A stretch of 63,665 nt of DNA from assembly GCA_945898095.1 (NCBI GenBank), contig CAMDHE010000011.1:1-63665 (forward strand), in the 5' to 3' direction. Within the stretch, counting starts at the first letter, position 1; every line of letters begins with the position of its first letter. A program made the translations under genes and the position numbers. Shown here one piece after another: positions 1 to 8,900 of the stretch. The stretch is from Roseateles toxinivorans (lineage in GTDB: Bacteria > Pseudomonadota > Gammaproteobacteria > Burkholderiales > Burkholderiaceae_C). Below the pieces are notes generated by a model that was not told the origin of the DNA, did not search any database, and was given only the letters and a program-made list of their open reading frames with translations.

Positions 1-706
1 GCCAGGCTTCGGCGTCGAGCATCTCGGGCAGGGTTGCATGCAAGCCCTGGTTCAGATTGCTCTTGATATGCGCGATCGCGCCACGCGGCCCGTCAGCCCA
101 TTGGCGCGCCTGCGTCATCACGGCAGCTTCAAGCTCACCGGCTTCGGTCAAGCGATTCAACAAGCCCAGTGACAAGGCTTCCTGGGCCTCGACCATCGGC
201 GAGCTCAGGTAGAGCTCGCGCGCCTTGGCCATACCGACGATGCGGGGCAAAAAATAATGCCCGCCGAAGTCACCCGAGACGGCGACCTGCAGGAATCCGG
301 TCTTCATCCGCGTCGTGCTGTCGCCATAGCGCAGGTCACAGGCCAGAGCCAACGACAGCCCCGCACCCACCGCCGATCCGCGCAGCATCGCGATGGTTGG
401 TTTGGGCATCCGGTGCAGCATTTCGCAGATCCCCATGCGCCGGCGCAGCCTGGCCACCCGGTCCTCGAATGACAGGGTCTCGGCGCCAGCCCCGGCCATC
501 CGCGCCACATCGCCGCCGGCACAAAATGCGCCACCCGCGCCGGTCAGCACGACCGCACCGATGTCGGCATCGCTGCTGGCTTGCTGCAAGGCCTGGTGCA
601 GCAACTCGTAGAGTTCGGGGCTCAGTGCATTGCGCCGCTCAGGGCGGTTCAAGGTCAACAGCAGCACGCCGTCGCGTCGCTCTTCCAGAAGCACTGGCTG
701 GTTCAT
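1..706 (-). CDS. Enoyl-CoA hydratase/isomerase family protein, 3' end outside window
   Basis: The gene runs off the left edge, so only the first ~235 residues are visible. It opens with MNQPVLLEER and continues with the crotonase-fold signatures TLNRPERRNALS (residues ~18-29), GAGGAFCAGGD (oxyanion-hole region) and a GAGLSLALACDLR stretch around residue 115. Crotonase-fold enzymes hydrate or isomerise acyl-CoA thioesters in the cytoplasm during fatty acid or aromatic acid breakdown; the exact substrate cannot be told. The ATG at 704-706 is the first in frame and no stop codon interrupts the visible part. The neighbour at 940 is divergent. Confidence 0.9.
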   Translation of the reverse strand, partial: MNQPVLLEERRDGVLLLTLNRPERRNALSPELYELLHQALQQASSDADIGAVVLTGAGGAFCAGGDVARMAGAGAETLSFEDRVARLRRRMGICEMLHRMPKPTIAMLRGSAVGAGLSLALACDLRYGDSTTRMKTGFLQVAVSGDFGGHYFLPRIVGMAKARELYLSSPMVEAQEALSLGLLNRLTEAGELEAAVMTQARQWADGPRGAIAHIKSNLNQGLHATLPEMLDAEAW

Positions 707-913
707 CGTCTTGACTCCGGTGTGGCGGTTCAAAGGCGTCATTTTGCTTGAGTATCCGGCTTGAGGCGAAGCCCGGTGCCAAGGTCGATTCAGCTACCCG
801 GCTCCACCCCCCGGTTCGACTGGCGGCAATCTGCAAGTGACCTGGAAGGAGAGATAAATCACAGGCAGAAAAGACCTTGCGAGCTAGAGTAAATCCATCC
901 CTCTATTGACTAA

Positions 914-929
914 CGATAGGCGACTATCG
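914..929. promoter_or_regulatory. Short perfect palindrome upstream of the small membrane gene
   Basis: CGATAG-GCGA-CTATCG forms a perfect 6-bp inverted repeat directly before the ATG at 940, with a TTGACT hexamer at 906-911 next to it. It could be an operator or a leader hairpin. The rest of the 707-939 gap shows nothing else recognisable. Confidence 0.35.
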
Positions 930-939
930 AAGCTGCTCC

Positions 940-1143
940 ATGGAAACAATCCTGCTGATTTCTGTCCTGTGCTTGCTGGTGTTGCTGTTCATCCTGCACA
1001 CCGAGCTGACCAATACCAAGCGTTGCCTCGAACAGATGCACACCGACATTTACAAACGCTTTCGGGACAGTTCTGAACCGATTTCGCAAATCTCGCTGCT
1101 GGAGCAACGCCTGCAAAAAATCGAACGCGGTGAGACCAAATAG
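940..1143 (+). CDS. Small single-pass membrane protein, 67 aa
   Basis: The product has one hydrophobic segment (residues ~3-22, rich in Leu, Val and Ile) followed by a charged, coiled-coil-like tail ending in QRLQKIERGETK. No family is recognised. The layout, an N-terminal anchor with a cytoplasmic helical tail, resembles many small inner-membrane proteins. No good ribosome binding site is seen before the ATG. An ORF of similar length lies on the opposite strand (910-1116) but lacks any protein-like features. Function unknown. Confidence 0.55.
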   Translation: METILLISVLCLLVLLFILHTELTNTKRCLEQMHTDIYKRFRDSSEPISQISLLEQRLQKIERGETK

Positions 1144-1156
1144 CCAATAGCCACCG

Positions 1157-2395
1157 CTAGTCCCGCGCCAGACCCTGTTGAGCCGTAGCGAAGTTTGCCC
1201 GACGCTGGGCGAACAGCAGCGAGGTGATCGCCGCCGCGCTGATGAGCAGCATCAGGCCGAGGCCGTAGACATAACCGGACTCGCGGGTCCAGAGCAGGCC
1301 CAGCGCCAAGGGCGCGGCGGCGCGGGCCAAAGCCAGTGGAATGCCGAGAGCGCCATTCAGGCTGCCCACCTGATCGCTGTCGACATATTGCGCCACCGCT
1401 GTGCCCTTGACGATCGTCAGCATGCCGTTGCCGATGCCGTAAAGCAGCACGAACAGCAGCGCCAAACCCAGACCCAGCGTCGCGTCATGCGGCGCGACCC
1501 GGATCGCCAGGAGCAGCACCACCAACCCCAAAGGCAGCAGACAGGGAATCAGCAGATTGGCAAGGTGCAAGTCGAAATGGCGTTCGAAAAAATACAGCAG
1601 GGCGCGGCCAAAAACTTGCAGCAAGCCGATCGCCGCCGGTATCGCGATGACCCAGAACGGCGACATGCCGCCCTCGCGCAACAGGCTCACCATATGCGCT
1701 GGCAAGGCCGCAGTAACCGCCATCATCAGCACCACAAAGCCGCCAACCAGCAAAAATGGCGCGCTGCGCAAATGCTTTGACAGCGCCACCGCAGGCGCGC
1801 TGCCTCGCGCGGCGGCTGCTGGTGGCGCGCCGCGCAACAGCCAGGCATGCAAGGGCACACAGACCAGCAGTTGCAAGGCAGCCAGACACCAGGTCGCATG
1901 GCGCCAGCCGAAGGCTTCAATCAGCCAGGCGGTCAGCGGCATGAAGACCGTGCTGGCCAGCCCGCCCAGAAAGGTCATGGTGATGATGGCGCGGCGGAAA
2001 TCCTGTGGAAAGCGCCTTGTCAGCACCGCAAAAACCGGCGTGTAAAGGGTCGCGGCCAAGCCCAGGCCCAGCAAAGTCCACAGGGCATAGAAGGCGGCTT
2101 GGCTGTTGACAAAACCATGGGCCAACAGGCAAAGCCCGACCAGCAACGAGCCTGAAGTCATCACCAGCCGCTCATGGCCGCGGTCAATCCAGCGCCCGAC
2201 TGGATAAGCCCCAAGGCCCTCGGCCAGCAAGGCCAGGCTGAAGGCCAGCGAGGACTCGGCACGGCTCAAACCCAGCTCGCGTTCGACCGGCTCCAGCAAC
2301 AGCGCAAAACTGTAGAAAACGCTGCCCCAGCTGATCAACTGAAGCATCGAGAGCCCCAAGATCAAATTCCGGCCGGCCATGGGCGATCGCGTCAT
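1157..2395 (-). CDS. MFS transporter
   Basis: About 412 residues with some twelve hydrophobic segments, the usual size of a major facilitator permease. The first helix is MLQLISWGSVFYSFALLL; the loop after helix 2 carries GRWIDRGHERLV, a form of the MFS loop 2-3 motif. It should be a proton-coupled inner-membrane exporter or importer of a small molecule, substrate unknown. The ATG at 2393-2395 was chosen; an upstream extension to 2437 reads like non-coding sequence and a third ATG lies at 2380. It converges with the small gene at 940 and is followed upstream by the aldo/keto reductase on the same strand (gap ~65 bp), so the two may be cotranscribed. Confidence 0.9.
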   Translation of the reverse strand: MTRSPMAGRNLILGLSMLQLISWGSVFYSFALLLEPVERELGLSRAESSLAFSLALLAEGLGAYPVGRWIDRGHERLVMTSGSLLVGLCLLAHGFVNSQAAFYALWTLLGLGLAATLYTPVFAVLTRRFPQDFRRAIITMTFLGGLASTVFMPLTAWLIEAFGWRHATWCLAALQLLVCVPLHAWLLRGAPPAAAARGSAPAVALSKHLRSAPFLLVGGFVVLMMAVTAALPAHMVSLLREGGMSPFWVIAIPAAIGLLQVFGRALLYFFERHFDLHLANLLIPCLLPLGLVVLLLAIRVAPHDATLGLGLALLFVLLYGIGNGMLTIVKGTAVAQYVDSDQVGSLNGALGIPLALARAAAPLALGLLWTRESGYVYGLGLMLLISAAAITSLLFAQRRANFATAQQGLARD

Positions 2396-2460
2396 GTCGG
2401 GGATTATGGATCGGCAGGCCGGGTCGTCACGAGGCACTGTCGCGCTGATTCAGCGCCGAT

Positions 2461-3456
2461 TCAGCGACCGTTCAGCGGGTAAGCCGGATCGAGGAAACCG
2501 GGGGTGGACGGGTGGCCGGGCTTGACCAGCTGGTTCACCAGCGCTTCGTCTTCGGCGCTGATGACGCAGTCGAGCGCGCCTTGATAGTCCTGCCATTGAC
2601 CCAGCGTACGCGGGCCGGCGATAACGGCACTGACGCCGCGGTTGGCCAGCACCCAGGCGGTGGCGAAATGCGCCATCACCACGCCCCGGCCTTCGCAATA
2701 GGTCTGCAGTTGCTGCGCGATCTCGAGCGACTCGGCCCGAAACTCGGTCTGCATCATGCGTTTGTCGCCGCGTCCGGCACGGCTGTCGCTGGCAGGCGTC
2801 TGACCCGGCAGATATTTACCGGCCAGCACGCCGCGGGCCAGCGGGCTGTAGGGCACGACGCCGATGCCATGGTGGCGGCAGGCTTCCAGCACTTCCATCT
2901 CGGGCTGCCGGTTGAGCAGGTTGTAACAGGGTTGGCAGACCACCGGCCCGGGCATATTCATCTGGCGCGCCAGATGCACCAACTCGGTGATGCGCCAACC
3001 CCGGAAATTCGAAACACCCCAGTAGCGGATCTTGCCGTCGCGCAGCAAGGCCTCAATGGCCCGCAGCGGCTCCTCGAGATCCATGCCGTTGAAGTCGCGG
3101 TGCAGGTAGTAGATGTCGATATGGTCGGTATCAAGTCTTTGCAAGCTGGCCTCGCAGGCGCGCAGCATCCAGGCGCGCGAGTAGCGGGCTTCATTGACTC
3201 GCTGGGACATCGCATTGCCCAGCTTGGTCGCCAGGATCCAGTCATGGCGCCGCGGCTTGATCAACTGACCGACCATCTGCTCCGAAGCGCCGGTCGAATA
3301 GACGTCAGCCGTGTCGATCAGGTTGACGCCCTGCTCGAATGCCTGGTCGACGATGTTGCGGGCCTCGGCCAGTTCGGTCTGGTCGCCGAACATCATCGTG
3401 CCGAGACAGAGCTCGGAAACCAGCAATGGGCTTTTACCCAGCTTGCGGTAGCGCAT
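2461..3456 (-). CDS. Aldo/keto reductase
   Basis: 331 residues, a typical length for a single-domain NADPH-dependent aldo/keto reductase with a TIM barrel. Visible signatures are LGTMMFGDQT near residue 18, the catalytic Asp/Tyr region DTADVYS (~residues 48-54), the Lys-containing ATKLGNAM strand, YYLHRDFNG with the active-site His, and a C-terminal cofactor segment AVIAGPRTLGQW. It reduces carbonyl compounds in the cytoplasm; the substrate is unknown. AAGGA lies 7-8 bases before the ATG and supports this start. The next gene on this strand is the pirin gene ending at 3480, 23 bp upstream. Confidence 0.92.
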   Translation of the reverse strand: MRYRKLGKSPLLVSELCLGTMMFGDQTELAEARNIVDQAFEQGVNLIDTADVYSTGASEQMVGQLIKPRRHDWILATKLGNAMSQRVNEARYSRAWMLRACEASLQRLDTDHIDIYYLHRDFNGMDLEEPLRAIEALLRDGKIRYWGVSNFRGWRITELVHLARQMNMPGPVVCQPCYNLLNRQPEMEVLEACRHHGIGVVPYSPLARGVLAGKYLPGQTPASDSRAGRGDKRMMQTEFRAESLEIAQQLQTYCEGRGVVMAHFATAWVLANRGVSAVIAGPRTLGQWQDYQGALDCVISAEDEALVNQLVKPGHPSTPGFLDPAYPLNGR

Positions 3457-3479
3457 GGCGGTCCTTTCGAAGTCTTGTA

Positions 3480-4352
3480 TCAGGCCGCGGCCAGTTTGCC
3501 GTTCTGGAAATCACGTACCGCCTGCTGCAACTCGGCCTGGGTATTCATCACGAAAGGGCCATATTGCGCGATCGGCTCATGCAAGGGCCGGCCGGCGACG
3601 AGGATCACCCGGGCCGGTTCATCCAAGGCTTGCAGGCGCAGGCCGTCGCTGCCAGCGTCATTGGCCATGATGGCCATGCGGCCGGCCGGAACCTCGATGC
3701 CGCCTGACTGCAGCTTGCCGCGGTAGACATAGAAAAAAGCGTTGTGCAGGTCGGGCAAAGCCTGCTCGAACAGCGCGCCAGGCGCCAGATGGATGTCAAG
3801 ATAAAGCGGCAAAGTGCCTTCGCGCTGCACCGCACCGGCAACGCCGTCACTGCTGCCGGCGATCACCCTGACCTTGACCCCGCCCTTCTCATATTCGGGC
3901 AGGGCGGCGCTGGGAATATCGCGGTACCAGGGCGCGCACATCTTGTCCTTGGCCGGCAGGTTCAGCCAGAGCTGGAAGCCTTCCATCAGGCCTTCTTCCT
4001 GCTCTGGCATTTCGCTGTGGATGACGCCGCGGCCGGCAGTCATCCATTGCACATCGCCATTGCCCAGCAGCCCTTCGTTGCCGGCCGAATCACGGTGCCG
4101 CATACGGCCTTCGAGCATATAGGTGATGGTCTCGAAACCCCGGTGCGGATGGTCGGGGAAGCCGCCGATATAGTCGCCGGCCTTCTCGGAGCCGAAGGCA
4201 TCGAGCATCAGAAAGGGGTCGAGCCGGCGCTGCAGATCCTGCGTCAGCACGCGGGTCAGCTTGACCCCGGCGCCATCGCTGGTGGCGAGGCCGGTGATCA
4301 GGCGTTCGATCAGGCGCGGCTGGGCCAGCGCGGCATCGGGTGTGTTTGTCAT
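3480..4352 (-). CDS. Pirin family protein
   Basis: 290 residues with the pirin bicupin layout. The N-terminal cupin has the metal ligands HPHRG (two His) and, further on, GVIHSEMPEQ (His and Glu), so the iron site of pirins or quercetin 2,3-dioxygenase-like enzymes is complete. Pirins act as redox-sensing regulators or quercetinases; which applies cannot be decided. The ATG at 4350-4352 overlaps the stop of the ArsR gene by four bases (ATGA), so the two are translationally coupled; an open frame continues upstream to 4583 only as a shadow of that gene. The pairing with an ArsR repressor and the divergent thioredoxin/OsmC operon suggests a role in redox or electrophile stress. Confidence 0.92.
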   Translation of the reverse strand: MTNTPDAALAQPRLIERLITGLATSDGAGVKLTRVLTQDLQRRLDPFLMLDAFGSEKAGDYIGGFPDHPHRGFETITYMLEGRMRHRDSAGNEGLLGNGDVQWMTAGRGVIHSEMPEQEEGLMEGFQLWLNLPAKDKMCAPWYRDIPSAALPEYEKGGVKVRVIAGSSDGVAGAVQREGTLPLYLDIHLAPGALFEQALPDLHNAFFYVYRGKLQSGGIEVPAGRMAIMANDAGSDGLRLQALDEPARVILVAGRPLHEPIAQYGPFVMNTQAELQQAVRDFQNGKLAAA

Positions 4353-4714
4353 CTTGAAGTTTTCGTTTTGGGGCTGGCCGGCGGTTGAAAAAATGCTGCC
4401 CTGGCTTGCGCCACGCGTTCGGACTGGCGGCCGATATTGCCACAAACCAGGTCGCAGAGTTGGTAGACGGAAGGATCGGCGATGCGATAAAAAGCACTGG
4501 TGCCCCGGCTTTCGCGTTCGACCAGGCCATGTTGTTGCAGAACATTGAGGTGGCGCGACACATTGGCCGCGCTCGAGCCACACAATTCGGCCAACTCGCC
4601 GACCTTGCGCTCCTGCTCACGCAGCAGATTGAGGATTTGCAAGCGGGTCGGCTCCGACAGCGCCTGGAAATATGCCGCGACTTGAACCAGCGCCGCTTGA
4701 GGAAGATCTTCCAT
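4349..4714 (-). CDS. ArsR/SmtB-family transcriptional regulator
   Basis: 121 residues forming a winged helix-turn-helix: EPTRLQILNLL (residues 21-31), recognition region AANVSRHLNVLQQHGLV (49-65) and wing ESRGTSAFYRIAD. Cysteines sit at positions 45, 87 and 91 (ELCGSS and QLCDLVCG), positions that could bind a metal or form a thiol switch; the ELCVCDL box of arsenic sensors is absent. The ATG at 4712-4714 starts at the family-typical position; the frame is open a further 22 codons upstream without protein character. It overlaps pirin by 4 bases and lies divergent from the RND operon, whose promoter contains a palindrome that probably is its operator. Confidence 0.9.
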   Translation of the reverse strand: MEDLPQAALVQVAAYFQALSEPTRLQILNLLREQERKVGELAELCGSSAANVSRHLNVLQQHGLVERESRGTSAFYRIADPSVYQLCDLVCGNIGRQSERVAQARAAFFQPPASPKTKTSR

Positions 4715-4788
4715 GGTGGGACAGGCCGACAAACGGCATTGAGTTCGACTGCCGTCGATTGTAGTTGAGTCTTTGTGCATTTCCTTGC

Positions 4789-4817
4789 TTGACTATTTAC
4801 GTTAATACGCAAATAAT
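4789..4817 (+). promoter_or_regulatory. Sigma70-like promoter with embedded ArsR-type operator
   Basis: TTGACT (4789-4794), a 17-base spacer and AATAAT (4812-4817) make a good -35/-10 pair reading toward the RND operon. Between them lies an inverted repeat, TATTTACGT (4794-4802), four bases, ACGCAAATA (4807-4815), with one mismatch. Its AT-rich outer halves resemble known ArsR/SmtB operators. A repressor bound here would block RNA polymerase. The ArsR gene starts 75 bp away on the other strand, so it may control itself too. Confidence 0.65.
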
Positions 4818-4862
4818 GAACTCATTCAGAGCAACAGTCCAGAAAATTCGAGCCGGATCCCC

Positions 4863-5990
4863 ATGAAAAATACAAAACAAACGCCTTTCAGGCCAATGGT
4901 CAGGCCCGCCAATGACGCCAAGGCGGTGGTTGGCTGGGTTGTCGTCACCTTGGTTGCGGTCTTGGGTTTCGCGATGAGCCTGAGCGCAGCACAGGCACAG
5001 CCCTTGGCCCAGCCGCTGGCCAGCTTGATCGTGAAGCCGGATCAGGGCGATAAAAACGCCAGTTTTGATGGGGTGGTCGAAGCCTTGCGCCAGACCGTGA
5101 TCGCTGCACAGGTGGCCGGCGCGATCGTTCAGATCGAAATCAAGGCTGGCGACCGGGTCAAGGCCGGACAGGTCTTGATGCGCATTGATCCGCGTGCGGC
5201 CGACCAAGCCGCCAATGCAAGCGAGGCGCAGGCGCAGGCGGCGCGCGCTGGTCTGCAACTGGCCAGCCGGGAATTCGAGCGCCAGCAGCAGTTGTTCAAG
5301 CAGCAATACATCAGCCAGGCGGCACTCGAGCAGGCCGAAAGCCAGTTCAAGGCGACCCAGGCTCAGGTCAATGCCAGCCTGGCTCAGCTCGGCGTTGCAC
5401 GCACCCAGACCGGCTTCAACATCGTTCGCAGCCCTTATGACGGCGTGGTGGCCGACCTGCCGGTGTCGCTGGGCGACATGGCGATGCCGGGGCGTGCCTT
5501 GGCCACCATCTATGACCCGAGCGCGCTGCGCGTGACGGCCAGCCTGCCGCAGAGCCAGGCCGCCACGATGACCCCGGCGACCCAGGTCAAGGCTGAAATT
5601 CCCGGCCAAGGCAGCGCAGGCTTGCTGATCACACCGACGCGCGTGCAAATCCTGCCGATGGTCGATGCGGCCACGCACACGGTGCAGATGCGACTGGACC
5701 TGCCCGCCAAGCTGAGCGGGCTGAGCCCGGGAATGTTTGCCCGCGCCTGGCTGAGCAGCCCCGGCGCTGCCAGGCCATCAACAGAAACCGCCAAGCTGCT
5801 GGTGCCGCGTTCGAGCCTGGTCAAGCGCGCCGAATTGAACGCCATTTATGTGCTCGACGCCAATGGCAAACCGCTGCTGCGCCAGGTGCGCCTGGGCGCA
5901 GTCCAGGGCGAGCAAGTCGAAATTTTGTCGGGATTGAACGTTGGCGAACGTATCGCCACCGACCCCGCCGCCGCCGCACGCATCCGCTGA
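4863..5990 (+). CDS. RND efflux periplasmic adaptor subunit (MFP/HlyD family)
   Basis: 375 residues. An N-terminal hydrophobic segment (~residues 22-43, ending in AQAQPLAQP) acts as signal or anchor. The lipoyl half-motifs VAGAIVQIEIKAGDRVKAGQVLMRIDP and the return GFNIVRSPYDGVV flank a coiled-coil hairpin rich in Ala and Gln. It would bridge the inner-membrane pump encoded next with an outer-membrane channel; no TolC-type gene is in this operon, so the channel must come from elsewhere. The downstream pump gene starts 3 bp after the stop. The promoter with the ArsR-type palindrome lies 45 bp upstream. Confidence 0.93.
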   Translation: MKNTKQTPFRPMVRPANDAKAVVGWVVVTLVAVLGFAMSLSAAQAQPLAQPLASLIVKPDQGDKNASFDGVVEALRQTVIAAQVAGAIVQIEIKAGDRVKAGQVLMRIDPRAADQAANASEAQAQAARAGLQLASREFERQQQLFKQQYISQAALEQAESQFKATQAQVNASLAQLGVARTQTGFNIVRSPYDGVVADLPVSLGDMAMPGRALATIYDPSALRVTASLPQSQAATMTPATQVKAEIPGQGSAGLLITPTRVQILPMVDAATHTVQMRLDLPAKLSGLSPGMFARAWLSSPGAARPSTETAKLLVPRSSLVKRAELNAIYVLDANGKPLLRQVRLGAVQGEQVEILSGLNVGERIATDPAAAARIR

Positions 5991-5993
5991 GCC

Positions 5994-8900
5994 ATGAGTA
6001 ATCAAAAAAATCTGGGCGTCTCCGGCCGCATCGCGCGCTATTTCCAGTCGGCACAAATCACGCCTTTACTGGCCTTGATGGCGCTGTTGCTGGGCATCTT
6101 CGCGGTGCTGGTGACGCCGCGCGAGGAAGAGCCGCAGATCAACGTGACCATGGCCAATGTGCTGATCCCGTTTCCGGGCGCAAGTTCGGTCGATGTCGAG
6201 CAGATGGTCGCAGGTCCGGCCGAGCAGGTGCTGGGGCAGATTTCGGGCGTCGAGCATGTGATGTCGATGTCGCGCCCGGGGCTGGCGGTGTTGACTGTTC
6301 AGTTCAAGGTCGGCGTGCCGCGCACCGAAGCGCTGGTGCGGCTCTATGACACGGTCAACTCGAACGCCGACTGGCTGCCGCAGCAGCTCGGTGTGCTGGC
6401 ACCAATCATCAAGCCCAAAGGCATCGACGATGTGCCGATCGTCAGCCTGACCTTGTTCAGCAAGCAGCCAGACACCGGCAGCTTCGACCTCGAGCGGATT
6501 GCGCACAGCATGGAGGCCGAGCTCAAGCGCGTCCCCGGCACCCGCGAAGTCACCAGCATCGGCGGGCCGGGCCGCGGCGTGATGGTCGAAATCGACCCGG
6601 CGCGGCTGAGCAGCGCAGGCCTGACGGTGCCCGATTTGCGGCAGGCTCTGCAGTCAGCCAACCTGGGCTTGCCGCTGGGCGATCTGCTCGCTGGCAACCG
6701 GGCGATCGCGCTCGAAGCCGGGCCTTTTCTCCGCGATGCGCGCGATGTTGAACTGCTGATCGTCGGCGTGCACGCCGCCAAACCGGTGTTTCTGCGCGAT
6801 GTGGCCGATGTTCGCGATGGCGCGCTGACGGCGGCGCGTTATGTCTGGCATGGCATCGGCGGCGACTCGCCAGAGGCCCAGCGCGGCGAATATCCGGCGG
6901 TGACGATTGCAATCACCAAGAAGGCCGGCGAGAACGCGATCGATGTGGCCAACGCGGTGATGGCGCGGGTACAGAACCTGCGCAACACGGTAATTCCTTC
7001 AGGCGTCGAAGTCAGCGAGACGCGCAATTACGGGGCTTCGGCCAATGACAAGGCGAAAAAGCTGATCCAGAAATTACTGTTCGCCACCGCCTCGGTGGTC
7101 GCGCTGGTCTTCATCGCCCTGGGCAAACGCGAGGCCGCGATCGTCGGCACCGCGGTGATCCTGACGCTGACGGTGACATTGTTCGCCTCCTGGGCCTGGG
7201 GCTTCACGCTGAACCGGGTCTCGCTGTTCGCGCTGATCTTCTCGATCGGCATCCTGGTCGACGACGCGATCGTGGTGGTCGAGAACATCCATCGCCACCA
7301 GTTGCTGTTCCCCGGCAAGTCGCTGGCCGCGATCATTCCAGGCGCAGTCGACGAAGTCGGCAGCCCGACGATTCTGGCCACTTTCACCGTCATCGCGGCA
7401 TTGCTGCCCATGGCCTTTGTGACCGGACTGATGGGCCCTTATATGAGCCCGATACCGATCAACGCCAGCATGGGCATGTTGCTGTCGCTGGCGATCGCCT
7501 TCGTCGTCACGCCCTGGCTGGCCAGGCTGTGGATGAAGGCCATCCCGCTGCCCGCCGAAGGAACGCCTCATGCCGATCCGGAAGCACCGCATGGCCTCAG
7601 CGCCAAGCTGGCGCCGCTGTTCGAGCGCATCTTCACGCCACTGCTTGACGCCGGCAGCGGCAAGCGCAACCGCCGCCTGCTGGGCCTGGGCATTGCCGGC
7701 CTGATCGCGATTTCGCTGCTGCTGCCGGCCGCCGGTCTGGTGCTGCTGAAGATGCTGCCGTTTGACAACAAGAGCGAATTTCAGGTCGTCGTCGACATGC
7801 CGGCCGGCACGCCGCTGGAGCAGACCGCAGCGGTGATGCATGAGCTCGGCGCTTATCTGGCAACGGTGCCCGAAGTGACCCATTACCAGGCTTATGCAGG
7901 CACGGCTTCGCCGATCAATTTCAATGGTCTGGTGCGCCAGTATTACCTTCGCGCGGACTCGAACCAGGGCGACATCCAGGTCAACCTGATCGACAAGCAC
8001 CTGCGCCATGAACAAAGCCACGCGATCGTCACCAGGCTGCGCCCCGAGCTGCAGAAGATTGCCAAACGCAGCGGCGCCAACGTCAAGCTGGTCGAAGTGC
8101 CGCCGGGTCCGCCGGTGCTGTCGCCAATCGTCGCCGAGATCTACGGCCCCGAGGCAGCCGGACGGCTGGAAATCGCCAAGGCGGTGCGCTCGCTGTTTGA
8201 ACGCAGCGCTGGCCTGGTCGACATCGACGACAGCAGCATCGCCGCAGCGCCGCGCAAGCTGCTGCTGGTGGACCGCCGCAAGGCCGCGCTGCTGGGCGTG
8301 CCGCAGCATTTGATCGTCAGTACCCTGCGTGCAGGCCAGGCTGGGGAAGCGGTCAGCTATCTGCATGATCAGAGCAAATATCCGGCTGCAACGATCCTGC
8401 AACTGCCCGCCATTGCGCAGGGCAATCTCGACCTGCTGCTGTCGTTGACGGTGCGTTCAGCCGACGGGCATCTGGTGCCGATCCGCGAACTGGTCACGGT
8501 GACCGACAGCCTGCGCGAGCAGCCGATTCACCACAAGGATCTGCTGCCGGTGAACTATGTCTTCGCCGATATGGCCGGCAAGGTCGACAGCCCGCTGTAC
8601 GGCGTGTTCGGGCTGCGCTCCGAGCTGCAAAAAATCGTCACGCCGGGCGGCGGCGCGCTACAGGAGTTCTTCATCAGCCAACCCGCCGATGCCTTGCGCG
8701 ACTACGCCGTCAAATGGGATGGTGAATGGCAGATCACTTACGAGACCTTCCGCGATATGGGCCTGGCCTATGCGGTCGGGCTGGTGCTGATCTATCTGCT
8801 GGTGGTGGCGCAATTCGGCAGCTATCTGACGCCCTTGATCATCATGGCGCCGATCCCCTTGACCATCATCGGCGTGATGCCGGGCCACGCCCTGCTCGGC

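Noticed and set aside
910-1116. Minus-strand ORF opposite the small membrane protein
   Set aside because: The plus-strand product has a clean hydrophobic anchor and helical tail; the minus product has no structure-like pattern.
2512-3726. 404-codon plus-strand frame across the aldo/keto reductase and pirin genes
   Set aside because: It spans two well-supported minus-strand genes and shows no protein family features.
4349-4714. Classical arsenic-sensing ArsR with ars operon
   Set aside because: The ELCVCDL box is missing and no arsenate reductase or arsenite pump lies nearby.
7074-8402. 442-codon open frame antisense to the RND permease
   Set aside because: It is a high-GC shadow frame: rich in Gln, Arg, His and Asp in random order, with no domain, while the plus strand encodes a complete AcrB-like pump.
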